Of a stretch of DNA of 64,000 nucleotides, positions 32,536 to 41,755 are shown one piece after another. The notes under the pieces were generated by a model that saw nothing but the letters and a program-made list of their open reading frames with translations, searched no databases and was not told the origin of the DNA. The position numbers were made by a program, and so were the translations under genes. Origin of the DNA: CAVPDE01 sp963702565 (GTDB taxonomy: Bacteria > Desulfobacterota > DSM-4660 > Desulfatiglandales > HGW-15); NCBI GenBank assembly GCA_963702565.1, contig CAVPDE010000019.1:62001-126000 (forward strand). The letters run 5' to 3'. The first letter of the stretch is position 1, and each line of letters opens with the position of its first letter.

Positions 32536-34356
32536 TTGAGGAACCAAGCTTTTGAACAGGCATCGGTAGAAGTTTTGCGAAAACGACTCGGCCCTCTGCC
32601 CTTCCTCGTGGTCGCGGTGTTTGTCGTGCTCCTGCTGAGGTTGTGGTTTCTCCAGATCTTCCAGGGGCCCTCATACCGGGTTCAGTCTGAGAACAACCGG
32701 ATCCGGCTCCAGGATGTGGCCCCTTTCCGCGGAATGCTTTTCGACCGTAACGGAGAACTGCTTGTCGACAACCGTCCCTCCTTTGATGCCTATGTCATCC
32801 CTGAAGAAATCTCCGATCGTGAGGAGCTCATCCGCAGCCTTCATGCGCTGGTCGGGCTTGATCCCAAGAACCTTGAAGAAAAACTGGGCAAAGAAGCTCA
32901 GAAATACGCTTTCAGACCGGTGCTCCTCAAGAAAAACCTTTCCCGGGAGGAGTTGGCCGTTGTGGAGGGCAATCTCTTCAATCTGCCCGGAGTGATGATC
33001 CAGATCAAGCCGCAGAGATACTATCTTTACAAGGAGCTGGCCGCCCACCTGATCGGGTATCTCGGAGAGGTCAGCGAAACGCAGCTGGCGAGCGGCAGCT
33101 ATCCCGACAATAAGCAGGGGGACCTGATCGGACAGGCCGGGGTGGAACGGGTCTGGCAGAAAAATCTGAACGGGATCCGGGGCGGGGAGCAGGTGGAGGT
33201 GGATGCGGCGGGACGCCGGCTGAGCGTGATTTCGAGAAGACCTCCCGTTGCGGGGCAGAACCTCGGCTTGACCATCGACAAGAAACTCCAGCTCACGGCA
33301 GAGAAATGCCTGAAAGACAAAAGGGGATCGATTGTCGCGCTCCATCCGATGACCGGGGAGATTCTGGCCATGGCGAGCAATCCCGCCTTTGACCCGAATC
33401 TGTTCCTGGAAGGGCTGAACCGGACGGAATGGGTGAAGCTCGTCACAAGCAAAGACCACCCCCTTCAAAACAGGTCGGTTGCAGGGCAATACGCCCCGGG
33501 GTCCACGTTTAAGATCGTGATGGCTCTTGCCGGGCTTGAGGAAGGCATTGACCCGCGCGAAGAGGCCTTTTGCGACGGGAAATTCCCGTTCGGCGAACAC
33601 ACGTTTCGTTGCTGGCGCAAACAGGGACACGGTCGGGTGGCCCTGCACCGAGCGATCGTGGAGTCGTGTGACGTCTACTTTTACAAATTGGGAAAACGGC
33701 TGGGCGTGGACAAGATCCACCACTATGCCAAGATGTGCGGATTGGGGACGGTTTCCGGTTATGAGCTCGGTTCCGAAAGAGAGGGGTTGATTCCGAGCAG
33801 CCCTTGGAAGCTCAAGCGGTTCGGCGTTCCCTGGCAGCCGGGGGAGACGATTTCAACCTCCATCGGGCAGAGCTTTGTGCTGGTCACTCCGCTCCAGATG
33901 GCCAGGCTGATCTCGGCTTTCTTCAACGGAGGGGTTCTGTATCAGCCCAAAGCGGTGAAGTGGGTGGGAAAGGATGACAAACAGGTTTATCAGTTCACTC
34001 CGGAAGTGAATGGCCGACTCAAGGCGAAAGAACAGAACATCGCTCTGATCCGCAGTGCCCTGATCGGTGTGGTCAACGAGCCCGGAGGAACCGGTTCCCG
34101 ATCAAGAATTAAGACCGGAGCCATTGTGGCCGGCAAAACAGGGACGGCTCAGGTGGTGGCGCTGGGCAAGGAAAAACCGGTCCAGAAGGGGGAGGAACCG
34201 CCTCCGGATTTTAACGATCACGCCTGGTTTGTCGCGATCGCATCCGCGGACAAGCCGGAAATCGCCGTGGCGGTGCTCGTGGAAAACGGCGGGCACGGCG
34301 GAAGCGCGGCGGCGCCCATGGCCCGGGAGATGTTCGAGGCCTTTTACGGCAAATGA
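32536..34356 (+). CDS. mrdA: Penicillin-binding protein 2 (peptidoglycan transpeptidase)
   Basis: The 606-residue class B PBP has one membrane anchor (LPFLVVAVFVVLLLRLWFL), the dimerisation/pedestal region (RGMLFDRNGELLVDNRPS), and the transpeptidase triad S323-TF-K326, S377-C-D379 and K534-TGT. It crosslinks peptidoglycan during elongation with RodA. TTG 32536 is the start. rodA follows 54 bp later, with a CACAGAGGC-type word in the gap. Confidence 0.95.
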   Translation: MRNQAFEQASVEVLRKRLGPLPFLVVAVFVVLLLRLWFLQIFQGPSYRVQSENNRIRLQDVAPFRGMLFDRNGELLVDNRPSFDAYVIPEEISDREELIRSLHALVGLDPKNLEEKLGKEAQKYAFRPVLLKKNLSREELAVVEGNLFNLPGVMIQIKPQRYYLYKELAAHLIGYLGEVSETQLASGSYPDNKQGDLIGQAGVERVWQKNLNGIRGGEQVEVDAAGRRLSVISRRPPVAGQNLGLTIDKKLQLTAEKCLKDKRGSIVALHPMTGEILAMASNPAFDPNLFLEGLNRTEWVKLVTSKDHPLQNRSVAGQYAPGSTFKIVMALAGLEEGIDPREEAFCDGKFPFGEHTFRCWRKQGHGRVALHRAIVESCDVYFYKLGKRLGVDKIHHYAKMCGLGTVSGYELGSEREGLIPSSPWKLKRFGVPWQPGETISTSIGQSFVLVTPLQMARLISAFFNGGVLYQPKAVKWVGKDDKQVYQFTPEVNGRLKAKEQNIALIRSALIGVVNEPGGTGSRSRIKTGAIVAGKTGTAQVVALGKEKPVQKGEEPPPDFNDHAWFVAIASADKPEIAVAVLVENGGHGGSAAAPMAREMFEAFYGK

Positions 34357-34363
34357 AAAAGAC

Positions 34364-34386
34364 TTTCTCTGTGCCTCTGTGGTGAC
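34364..34386. repeat. Single arm of CACAGAG words in the mrdA-rodA gap
   Basis: The plus strand reads TTTCTCTGTGCCTCTGTGGT, complementary to the words CCACAGAGACACAGAG at 55644-55675. Only one arm is present here. Confidence 0.55.
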
Positions 34387-34410
34387 AAGCATTCTTTAGG
34401 AACGAAGAGT

Positions 34411-35514
34411 ATGTTTGATCGAAGACTGCTTCAGCATTTCGACTGGGTGCTGCTCCTCCTGCTCGTCGTGATCGGCATGGCGAGCGTGCTCAATCTCTAC
34501 AGTGCCACCTACCCGATCAAGGGTTCGGGCGGGTCCCAAATTTTCATGAAACAGGCTTACTGGTTTCTCCTGGGGATCGCAGTCCTGCTGCTCATGACCA
34601 CTTTCGATTATCACGGGCTGGAGCGCCTGGCCTACCCGTCCTACTTTTTTTCTCTGGGTCTTCTTCTGCTGGTCGCCCTGATCGGGGACGTTCGATCCGG
34701 ATCCCAGAGGTGGCTGGGGTTCGGCGGCTTTTCCTTTCAACCCTCGGAGCTCGTCAAGATCACGCTCATCCTCAGTCTGGCCAAGTTTTTCAACGACCGG
34801 AGCCATATCAATGAGTTCGGTCTCAGGGAGTTGTGGCAGCCTTTTCTCCTCATCGTGGCCCCGGCCTTGCTGATCGTGAAGCAACCGGATCTGGGCACGG
34901 CCCTCATAATCGTCGCGCTTTCCTTCTCCATACTGCTTTTTGCCAGGATGAAATGGCGATCCCTCCTGGTCCTCACCCTGTCCGGTCTCTGCGCCGCCCC
35001 TTTTCTGTGGATGCACCTCAAGGAATACCAGCAGCGCCGGATCCTCACCTTTCTCAGCCCGGACTTGGACCCGCTCGGAGCAGGATATCATGTCAACCAG
35101 TCCAAGATCGCGATCGGGTCCGGAATGGCCTGGGGCAAGGGTTTTCTGAACGGAACCCAGACGAGGCTGCATTTCCTGCCGGAGCAGCACACGGACTTCG
35201 CCTTCTCCGTTCTTGCGGAGGAGTGGGGGTTTGTGGGCGGCGTCTGCTTGCTGGTCCTTTACGTTTTTCTGATTTTGTGGGGGATCCACATTGCTCTCAG
35301 TTCGAAAGACAAGTTCGGGACCATGATCGCCCTGGGGATCGTAGCGATTATTTTCTGGCAAACGGTCATCAATGTGGGCATGACCACGGGATTGCTGCCG
35401 GTGGTAGGAATTCCTTTGGTCTTCTTCAGCTATGGAGGTTCGTCGATTCTCTCAACCATGGTGGGCATGGGGCTCCTGATGAACATCAGCATGCGGCGCT
35501 TTATGTTCCAGTAA
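34411..35514 (+). CDS. rodA: Peptidoglycan glycosyltransferase RodA
   Basis: The 367-residue SEDS protein has about ten membrane helices and family motifs QRWLGFGGFSFQPSEL, KQPDLGTALI, and NGTQTRLHFLPEQHTDFAF followed by FFSYGGSS near the C-terminus. It polymerises lipid II with PBP2 in the elongasome. The catalytic Asp expected in the large periplasmic loop lies in KQPDLGT to EQHTDF. Confidence 0.95.
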   Translation: MFDRRLLQHFDWVLLLLLVVIGMASVLNLYSATYPIKGSGGSQIFMKQAYWFLLGIAVLLLMTTFDYHGLERLAYPSYFFSLGLLLLVALIGDVRSGSQRWLGFGGFSFQPSELVKITLILSLAKFFNDRSHINEFGLRELWQPFLLIVAPALLIVKQPDLGTALIIVALSFSILLFARMKWRSLLVLTLSGLCAAPFLWMHLKEYQQRRILTFLSPDLDPLGAGYHVNQSKIAIGSGMAWGKGFLNGTQTRLHFLPEQHTDFAFSVLAEEWGFVGGVCLLVLYVFLILWGIHIALSSKDKFGTMIALGIVAIIFWQTVINVGMTTGLLPVVGIPLVFFSYGGSSILSTMVGMGLLMNISMRRFMFQ

Positions 35515-35589
35515 CCGCTTGCGCCGTTTTTCTTGCTTAGCTCGTGCAGGTGTGCTAAGAATTTGCGTTCCATATTCGTAGAGGAAAAT

Positions 35590-35958
35590 ATGAAACGAAG
35601 GGACGAAATCAACGCCTTTCTGGGAAAGAACACGGAGTTCGAGGGAAAGCTCTCTTTTTCAGGCACGGTCCGGATTGACGGCCATTTCAAAGGAGAGATC
35701 CTCTCGGACGGCACGCTGATTGTCGGAGATGACGCTGTCATCGAGTCCGAGGTTCAAGTTTCCCATTTGGTCGTGTGCGGAGAGATTCGGGGCAATCTCT
35801 TTGCTGCGGAGAAAATTGAAATCCATCCGCCCGGAAAAGTCTTTGGAAATATCCAGGCTCCGGCCGTGGTCATGGACGAAGGGGTTGTTTTCGAGGGCTG
35901 CTGCCGGATGAAGGAGATCAAAGGACCCGGCGGCGAAAAACCCGGGCCTTCAGAGTAG
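35590..35958 (+). CDS. Bactofilin family protein
   Basis: The 122-residue protein opens NAFLGKNTEFEGKLSFSGTV and continues as a right-handed beta-helix with repeats of hydrophobic residues and Gly (GHFKGEILSDG, GDDAVIESEV, GEIRGNLFAAEKIEIHPPG, GNIQAPAVVMDEG). Bactofilins form stable filaments that position wall enzymes. Its place after mreBCD-mrdA-rodA suggests a role in cell shape. ATG 35590 follows GAGGAAAAT. Confidence 0.9.
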   Translation: MKRRDEINAFLGKNTEFEGKLSFSGTVRIDGHFKGEILSDGTLIVGDDAVIESEVQVSHLVVCGEIRGNLFAAEKIEIHPPGKVFGNIQAPAVVMDEGVVFEGCCRMKEIKGPGGEKPGPSE

Positions 35959-35997
35959 AGGTCGCTGCAAAAAAAGAGGCGTTACAAACAAAAACCT

Positions 35998-36027
35998 TTG
36001 ACAAAGGGATGGGTGTTTTTGTAAAAG
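35998..36027 (+). promoter_or_regulatory. Candidate promoter for the ATP synthase operon
   Basis: TTGACA (35998-36003), 18-nt spacer, TAAAAG (36022-36027). The -35 is consensus; the -10 is weak. Overlapping CAAAAACC/GTGTTTTTG complements make a small stem here, so the match may be accidental. Confidence 0.35.
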
Positions 36028-36169
36028 GCTTCGCTAAGTCCTTCAATTTGCAAATCCAAAACCGATTGATTGGCTCGGGACTTTGCAGGGATGGGCACAC
36101 GGTGCCTTTCCCGGGGCAGAAATCCGTTTCGGCATTTGCCGGTTGAAGCGCGAAGGAGGAAAGGGATCT

Positions 36170-36595
36170 ATGATCATGCCGGATTATACCCTCTTTCTCC
36201 AGTTGGCGAATTTTCTCTTCCTTCTTTTTATCCTGAATATCCTTTTGTACAGACCGGTTCGCCAAATTCTCGGCAAGAGAAAGGCGGAAGTGGACGGCCT
36301 GCAACATTCCGTGAGCGAGTTGGAAGGCAAGGCGAGCCGTATTGCCGGAGAACTCGAGGAGAGCAAGGCCAAAGCGAGAAAAACGGGATATGAGGAGAAG
36401 GAAACCCTGAAGAAGCAGGGTCTGGAAGAGGAAAAGGCGGTCTTGAAAGAGGCGGCCTCAGCTTCTGGAGAGCGGATGGGGCAAGCGAGAGCGGAAATGG
36501 GGAAAAAGCTCCTGGAGGCCAGAGGAGCTCTGGAGGGCGAACTCAGCCTCTTTTCGAAAGAGCTTGCTGAGAAGATCCTGGGGAGGAACGTTTGA
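36170..36595 (+). CDS. atpF': F1Fo-ATP synthase subunit b' (AtpF')
   Basis: The 141-residue protein has one N-terminal membrane helix (FLQLANFLFLLFILNILLYR, then PVRQIL) and a long charged coiled coil. It is the first of two different b-type subunits in the operon, the heterodimeric peripheral stalk arrangement seen in many Desulfobacterota. ATG 36170 follows AGGAGGAAAG. A longer in-frame reading from 36083 lacks a ribosome site. Confidence 0.92.
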   Translation: MIMPDYTLFLQLANFLFLLFILNILLYRPVRQILGKRKAEVDGLQHSVSELEGKASRIAGELEESKAKARKTGYEEKETLKKQGLEEEKAVLKEAASASGERMGQARAEMGKKLLEARGALEGELSLFSKELAEKILGRNV

Positions 36596-37194
36596 TGCAG
36601 AGCTATTCCAAGGACGGAAAAAGGCTCCTGTTCTCGCTAGGGTGTTTTGCCTCAGCCAGTGTCTTTCTCTCTTCTTTCGCCCTGGCGGCAGGAGGCGGAG
36701 CCGATCGCAGCGGGGATCTTCTCGATCTGCTTTACCGGTTCATTAATTTTGCCCTCCTGGTGATCATTCTTTTCATCGTCTTGAGAAAAGTTCCCCTCAA
36801 AGAGTACTTTTCCTCCAGAATCGAGGGGATCAAGAAGGAACTGGAAGACCTGAAGAAACAACGAGAGGCCGCCGAGCGCAAAGCCCGGGAGCTGGAGAGC
36901 AAGCTGAAAGCCTTTGAAGGGGAACGGAAAGAGATCCTGGCCCAGTACAGGGCCGACGGTCTTGCCGAGAAGGAGCGCGTCCTGGCCGAGGCCAGGGATC
37001 GGGCCAAGCAGATCCTTGAGCAGGCTGAAATGAGCATCCAGTTCGAGATGCAGAGCGCAAAGGAAAAGCTGAAGCAGGACGTGGTGGCTCTCGCCGCTCA
37101 AAGGGCGGAAGAGATCATTGCCCGGGAGATGACAGACAAAGACCAGGACCGCCTGGTCGATGAATTCATAGAAAAACTGGGGAAGACACATTGA
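36595..37194 (+). CDS. atpF: F1Fo-ATP synthase subunit b (AtpF)
   Basis: The 199-residue protein begins with a signal-peptide-like stretch (LLFSLGCFASASVFLSSFAL, then AAGGG), followed by the true stalk helix (INFALLVIILFIVLRKVPL) and a long Glu/Lys/Arg-rich coiled coil. Such a leader before the stalk helix is known in deltaproteobacterial b subunits. ATG 36595 overlaps the upstream stop (TGATG); TTG 36592 is the alternative. It pairs with b' in the stator. Confidence 0.93.
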   Translation: MQSYSKDGKRLLFSLGCFASASVFLSSFALAAGGGADRSGDLLDLLYRFINFALLVIILFIVLRKVPLKEYFSSRIEGIKKELEDLKKQREAAERKARELESKLKAFEGERKEILAQYRADGLAEKERVLAEARDRAKQILEQAEMSIQFEMQSAKEKLKQDVVALAAQRAEEIIAREMTDKDQDRLVDEFIEKLGKTH

Positions 37195-37736
37195 CACGCT
37201 CGAAAGTTTCCAAACGCTATGCCAAGGCTCTTCTGAGTCTCGGAATGGAAGAAGGCCGTTACCAGGAGTACGGCAAAGACCTTCGGGCTTTTGCCGATTT
37301 CTGCGAATCCCATGGCGAGCTGAATCAGGCCATTTCCAACCCGGCCTTTACGCTGGAAGATCGGAAGGGAATTCTCAAGGCGGTGCTGGCCAGGAGCGCC
37401 ACGTCGGAAACGATCCGGAACTTCCTGAATCTTCTTCTGGACAAAAACCGGATCAGTGCCCTCGGGGAGATCAGCGCCCTCTATGAGCAGCTGACCGACG
37501 AGGTATCCAACATTGTTCGCGCGGAAGTGGTCGTGTCCAGGCCGCTGGCCGGGGAGGCGGAGGGCAGACTGGGCAAGGCCCTGGAGCAGATGACCTCCAA
37601 GAAAATCAAAATGAGTGTCCGGCAGGACAAGAGTATCGTGGGAGGGATCATCGTGAAAATCGGTGATCTGGTGGTGGACGGAAGCGTGAAAGCCCAGGTG
37701 CAAGGGATCAAAGAATCACTGAAAAGGGGTGAGTAA
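37191..37736 (+). CDS. atpH: F1Fo-ATP synthase subunit delta
   Basis: The 181-residue OSCP/delta protein shows KRYAKALLSLG at the start and the C-terminal pattern VRAEVVVSRPLAGEAEGRL, then VGGIIVKIGDLVVDGSVK. It caps the F1 head and binds the b/b' stalk. TTG 37191 overlaps the atpF stop (TTGA). Confidence 0.95.
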   Translation: MTRSKVSKRYAKALLSLGMEEGRYQEYGKDLRAFADFCESHGELNQAISNPAFTLEDRKGILKAVLARSATSETIRNFLNLLLDKNRISALGEISALYEQLTDEVSNIVRAEVVVSRPLAGEAEGRLGKALEQMTSKKIKMSVRQDKSIVGGIIVKIGDLVVDGSVKAQVQGIKESLKRGE

Positions 37737-37741
37737 AGGGC

Positions 37742-39262
37742 ATGGAAATCAGAGCAGAAGAGATCAGTCAGATTATCAGGGGCCAGATTAAGGATTATCA
37801 GAAAAAGGTCGAAATGAGCGAAACCGGGACCGTTCTGTCCGTGGGGGACGGGGTGGCGCGGGTCCATGGGGTGCAGAATGCCATGGCCATGGAGATGCTG
37901 GAATTCCCGGGCGGCATTTACGGCCTGTGCCTCAATCTGGAGGAGGACAATGTCGGTGTGGCCATCATGGGCGATGACACCAAGATCAAGGAAGGGGACA
38001 CGGTCAAACGGACGGGCCGCATCGCGGAGATCCCTGTGGGGCAACCGGTGCTGGGCCGTGTGATCGATGCCGTGGGGACTCCCCTGGACGGCAAGGGCCC
38101 GATCAATGCCACCGAGTTCCGAAGAATCGAGATGGTCGCCCCAGGCGTCATCGCGCGGCAGCCGGTGAAGGAATCGATGTACACAGGGATCAAAGCGATC
38201 GACGCCATGACCCCCATCGGCCGCGGCCAGCGGGAGCTGATCATCGGAGACCGGCAGATCGGCAAGACGGCCATCGGCGTGGATGCCATCATCAATCAGA
38301 AGGACTCGGGGATTTTCTGCATCTACGTGGCGGTGGGTCAGAAGAAATCGACCGTGGCCCAGGTGGTGGATGTGTTGCGGCGGCACGGGGCCATGGAGTA
38401 CACGACGGTCGTCGCAGCCTGTGCGAGTGACCCGGCCACCCAGCAGTACATCGCCCCCTATTCGGGCTGCGCCATCGGCGAATACTATAGAGACAAGGGC
38501 AAGCACGCCCTGATCATCTACGACGACCTCTCCAAGCAAGCGGTTGCCTACCGACAGGTTTCTCTGCTTCTGAGAAGGCCGCCTGGACGGGAAGCGTTTC
38601 CCGGCGACATCTTCTACAACCACTCCAGGCTTCTGGAGAGGGCCGCCAAGTTGAACGACACGCTCGGAGGAGGGTCGCTGACTGCTCTTCCCATTATTGA
38701 AACTCAGGCAGGCGACGTGTCCGCCTACATCCCGACCAACGTGATTTCCATCACCGACGGACAGGTGTACCTGGAACCGGGCCTCTTCTTTTCCGGCATG
38801 AGGCCGGCCATCAACGTAGGGCTCTCGGTGTCGCGCGTGGGAGGATCGGCTCAAACCAAGGCCATGAGAAAGGTTGCAGGCAGCCTGCGGCTGGACATGG
38901 CGCAGTACAGGGAACTGGAGGCCTTTGCCCAGTTCGGAAGCGACCTGGACAAGGCAACGCAGCGGCAGATCAACCGGGGGCGCAGGCTGGTGGAAATCCT
39001 GAAACAGCCCCAGTACGTGCCCATGGCTGCTGAAAAGCAGGTGATGATTCTTTTTGCAGGAGCCTTCGGCTACCTTGACGAGGTCCCGGTCGAGTCCGTG
39101 AGCGAATACGAAAAGCAGATGCTCGAGTTCGTGGGGACGAAGCACCCGGAGATTCTGAAGGAGATCAAGGAAAAAGCGATCATCAACGATGAGCTGGAAG
39201 GGAAAATGAAAAAAGCCCTGGACCAATTTAAGGGGATGTTCCAGCCCGCTTCTAAAGGGTAG
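37742..39262 (+). CDS. atpA: F1Fo-ATP synthase subunit alpha
   Basis: The 506-residue protein is full length, with P-loop GDRQIGKTA (family GDRQTGKT; Thr is Ile here), the block LLLRRPPGREAFPGDIFYNH-like region, and PAINVGLSVSRVGGSAQ with the catalytic Arg finger region. Alpha subunits bind nucleotide without turnover. It is 5 nt after atpH. Confidence 0.97.
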   Translation: MEIRAEEISQIIRGQIKDYQKKVEMSETGTVLSVGDGVARVHGVQNAMAMEMLEFPGGIYGLCLNLEEDNVGVAIMGDDTKIKEGDTVKRTGRIAEIPVGQPVLGRVIDAVGTPLDGKGPINATEFRRIEMVAPGVIARQPVKESMYTGIKAIDAMTPIGRGQRELIIGDRQIGKTAIGVDAIINQKDSGIFCIYVAVGQKKSTVAQVVDVLRRHGAMEYTTVVAACASDPATQQYIAPYSGCAIGEYYRDKGKHALIIYDDLSKQAVAYRQVSLLLRRPPGREAFPGDIFYNHSRLLERAAKLNDTLGGGSLTALPIIETQAGDVSAYIPTNVISITDGQVYLEPGLFFSGMRPAINVGLSVSRVGGSAQTKAMRKVAGSLRLDMAQYRELEAFAQFGSDLDKATQRQINRGRRLVEILKQPQYVPMAAEKQVMILFAGAFGYLDEVPVESVSEYEKQMLEFVGTKHPEILKEIKEKAIINDELEGKMKKALDQFKGMFQPASKG

Positions 39263-39278
39263 CGTTTAAGGGGAGTCG

Positions 39279-40154
39279 ATGGCCACACTAAGAGATATCA
39301 AACAGAAAATTTCTGGGGTCAAAAAGACCAAGCAGATTACCCGGGCCATGAACATGGTAGCCGCGGCGAGGCTCCGGAGCACGCAGACGAAAATGGAAAA
39401 TTTCGGACCCTATGCCCGGAAGTTTTCGGAAGTCCTGGGCAACCTGGCCGGCCAAATCAATCCGGACGTTCATCCGCTCCTGAGCAAGAGGGAAAAGATC
39501 TCCAGGGTGGAGCTTCTTCACTTCACGGCCGACAGAGGCCTGTGCGGAAGCTTCAACATGAACTCCATAAATAAGGCGGAGAAATGGATCAAGGAGCAGG
39601 GAACCAAAGGACTGGACGTTCGCCTCACCCTGGTGGGAAAAAAGGGGAGGGACTACTTCAGGAGAAAAACGGTTCCTGTGACCGCCGCCCACACCAATAT
39701 CTATGGAACTGCAGATATCTCCTTTGTGAACAAGATGACCGCCGGCTTTATCCAGCGGTTCATGGCAGGGGAGATCGACGAAGTCTATGTGCTCTTTTCC
39801 CGCTTCCTGAGCATGGCAAGGCAGGAACCCACCCTGTTGAAACTGATCCCCATTGAACCTCCGAAACAGGAAGGGGCCGAGGCGGCAAAGGTGGATTACC
39901 TTTATGAACCCTCCTCGGAGCAATTGCTGGTGGACCTGCTTCCCAAGCATATCAGTGTGCAGATTCTGAACGCTTTTCTTCAGCAGGAAACGAGCGAGCA
40001 TGCGGCGCGAATGGCCGCCATGGACAATGCGACCAAGAACTGCAGCGAGTTAATCGGGAGCCTGACGCTGATCTACAACAAGGCCAGGCAGGCTGCCATT
40101 ACCGCCGAACTCATGGACATCGTGGGCGGTGCGGAAGCGCTGCGAAGTGCATAA
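39279..40154 (+). CDS. atpG: F1Fo-ATP synthase subunit gamma
   Basis: The 291-residue rotor subunit has the conserved N-terminal helix (RDIKQKISGVKKTKQITRAM, then NMVAAARL), DRGLCGSFN, and the C-terminal helix (NATKNCSELIGSLTLIYNKA, then RQAAITAELMDIVGGAEAL). It is separated from atpD by 170 bp holding an AGAGC word-repeat hairpin, which is unusual for this operon. Confidence 0.97.
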   Translation: MATLRDIKQKISGVKKTKQITRAMNMVAAARLRSTQTKMENFGPYARKFSEVLGNLAGQINPDVHPLLSKREKISRVELLHFTADRGLCGSFNMNSINKAEKWIKEQGTKGLDVRLTLVGKKGRDYFRRKTVPVTAAHTNIYGTADISFVNKMTAGFIQRFMAGEIDEVYVLFSRFLSMARQEPTLLKLIPIEPPKQEGAEAAKVDYLYEPSSEQLLVDLLPKHISVQILNAFLQQETSEHAARMAAMDNATKNCSELIGSLTLIYNKARQAAITAELMDIVGGAEALRSA

Positions 40155-40158
40155 ACAC

Positions 40159-40300
40159 AGCGTAGAGCTGAGAGCGGAGAGCAAAGAGCAGAATAAACAA
40201 AGCGGAGAGCAAAGAGCATAGAGCATAGAGTAAAAACGAAACATTGTATGAGGAACTTGTTTTTGCTCTACGCTCTTGGCTCTAAGTTCTACGCTTCTTC
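40159..40300. repeat. AGAGC word-repeat hairpin inside the ATP synthase operon (atpG-atpD)
   Basis: Left arm 40159-40232 repeats GCGTAGAGC, GAGAGCGGAGAGC, AAAGAGCATAGAGC words; right arm 40262-40300 carries the complement (TTTTGCTCTACGCTCTTGGC, then TCTAAGTTCTACGCTTC). Same words as at 23840-23974. Confidence 0.78.
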
Positions 40301-40324
40301 AGAAAGGGAGGTTTTGATCAAGTC

Positions 40325-41737
40325 ATGAGTGATGGCAAAGTCATTCAGGTTATGGGCCCTGTGGTGGATGTGGAGTTTCCGGAAGGAGATCTGCCCCCTA
40401 TTTTTACCGCACTCCATGTAACAAATCCTACAATCGATAACACGCCGGACAATCTGGTGATTGAAGTGGCCCTGCACCTCGGCGACAACGTGGTCCGCAC
40501 GATCGCCATGGATACGACCGATGGGCTGGTGAGGGGCATGCAGGTGAAAAACACGGCAAAACCGATCATGATGCCTGCAGGGGACATCATCCTCGGCCGG
40601 GTTCTCAATGTGGTGGGCAAGCCGGTGGACGGCTTGGGCCCTGTGAATGCAAAGGAATTTCTGCCGATCCATCGCCATGCGCCCTCCTTTGTGGAGCAGG
40701 ACACGTCCGTCAAAGTCCTGGAGACCGGCGTCAAAGTCATCGACCTCCTTATCCCCTTCCCCCGCGGCGGCAAGATGGGAATGTTTGGAGGAGCCGGTGT
40801 GGGCAAGACCGTGGTCATGATGGAGATGATTCACAACATCGCCATGCAACACGGCGGAATCAGCGTTTTTGCCGGCGTGGGAGAACGAACCCGTGAAGGA
40901 AACGATCTCTATCTGGAGATGAAGGAGTCGGGGGTCATCAACAAGGCCGCTTTGATCTACGGACAGATGACGGAGCCGCCAGGCGCAAGGGCCAGGGTGG
41001 CGCTCTCGGCATTGACCGCCGCTGAATACTATCGAGATGTCCAGAATCAGGACGTGCTTCTCTTCATTGACAACATCTTCCGATTCACCCAGGCAGGATC
41101 AGAAGTGTCGGCTCTCCTCGGAAGAATTCCTTCGGCGGTGGGTTATCAACCGACCCTGGGAACAGACCTTGGCGAGCTTCAGGAGAGAATCACCTCCACG
41201 AACAAGGGATCCATCACCTCTGTGCAGTGCGTTTACGTGCCTGCGGATGACCTGACGGACCCTGCGCCGGCTACCACCTTTGCCCACCTGGACGGGACCG
41301 TGGTGCTTTCGAGGCCCATTGCAGAGCTCGGCATTTATCCTGCCGTGGATCCGCTGGATTCCACCTCCAGGATTCTTGATCCCAACATCCTTGGAGAAGA
41401 GCACTACAGCGTGGCCCGGCAGACCCAGCAAATTCTTCAGAAGTATAAAGACCTCCAGGACATTATCGCCATCCTGGGGATGGATGAGCTCTCTGACGAA
41501 GACAAGCTCGTGGTGGCCAGGGCAAGGAGAATACAGAGGTTCCTGTCCCAGCCGTTCAACGTGGCCGAGGCTTTCACAGGAAGGAAGGGACGTTATGTGC
41601 CTGTCGCGGAGACCGTGAAAGGGTTCCGGGAGATTATCGAAGGGAAATACGACGAACTGCCCGAAGCGGCATTCTACATGGTAGGGTCTATTGACGAGGT
41701 CAAGGAGCAAGCAGAAAAAATGGCTGCGGCAGCCTAA
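40325..41737 (+). CDS. atpD: F1Fo-ATP synthase subunit beta
   Basis: The 470-residue catalytic subunit has P-loop GGAGVGKTV, the catalytic Glu/Arg block VGERTREGND, and a DELSEED-type loop reading DELSDEDKL. It follows AAAGGGAGG. The atpB and atpE genes for Fo subunits a and c are not in the window, so they must be encoded elsewhere, as is common in this group. Confidence 0.98.
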   Translation: MSDGKVIQVMGPVVDVEFPEGDLPPIFTALHVTNPTIDNTPDNLVIEVALHLGDNVVRTIAMDTTDGLVRGMQVKNTAKPIMMPAGDIILGRVLNVVGKPVDGLGPVNAKEFLPIHRHAPSFVEQDTSVKVLETGVKVIDLLIPFPRGGKMGMFGGAGVGKTVVMMEMIHNIAMQHGGISVFAGVGERTREGNDLYLEMKESGVINKAALIYGQMTEPPGARARVALSALTAAEYYRDVQNQDVLLFIDNIFRFTQAGSEVSALLGRIPSAVGYQPTLGTDLGELQERITSTNKGSITSVQCVYVPADDLTDPAPATTFAHLDGTVVLSRPIAELGIYPAVDPLDSTSRILDPNILGEEHYSVARQTQQILQKYKDLQDIIAILGMDELSDEDKLVVARARRIQRFLSQPFNVAEAFTGRKGRYVPVAETVKGFREIIEGKYDELPEAAFYMVGSIDEVKEQAEKMAAAA

Positions 41738-41755
41738 CGAGGGATAGATTAAGTT

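Noticed and set aside
37481..39226. Long open frame on the minus strand (581 codons) opposite atpA
   Set aside because: It is the mirror of a highly conserved gene with strong codon bias; no protein family or ribosome site is apparent.
23840..40300. AGAGC and GTGACAAGT arrays as CRISPR arrays
   Set aside because: Words are 6-9 nt, degenerate, with no unique spacers of constant length, and no cas genes are present.
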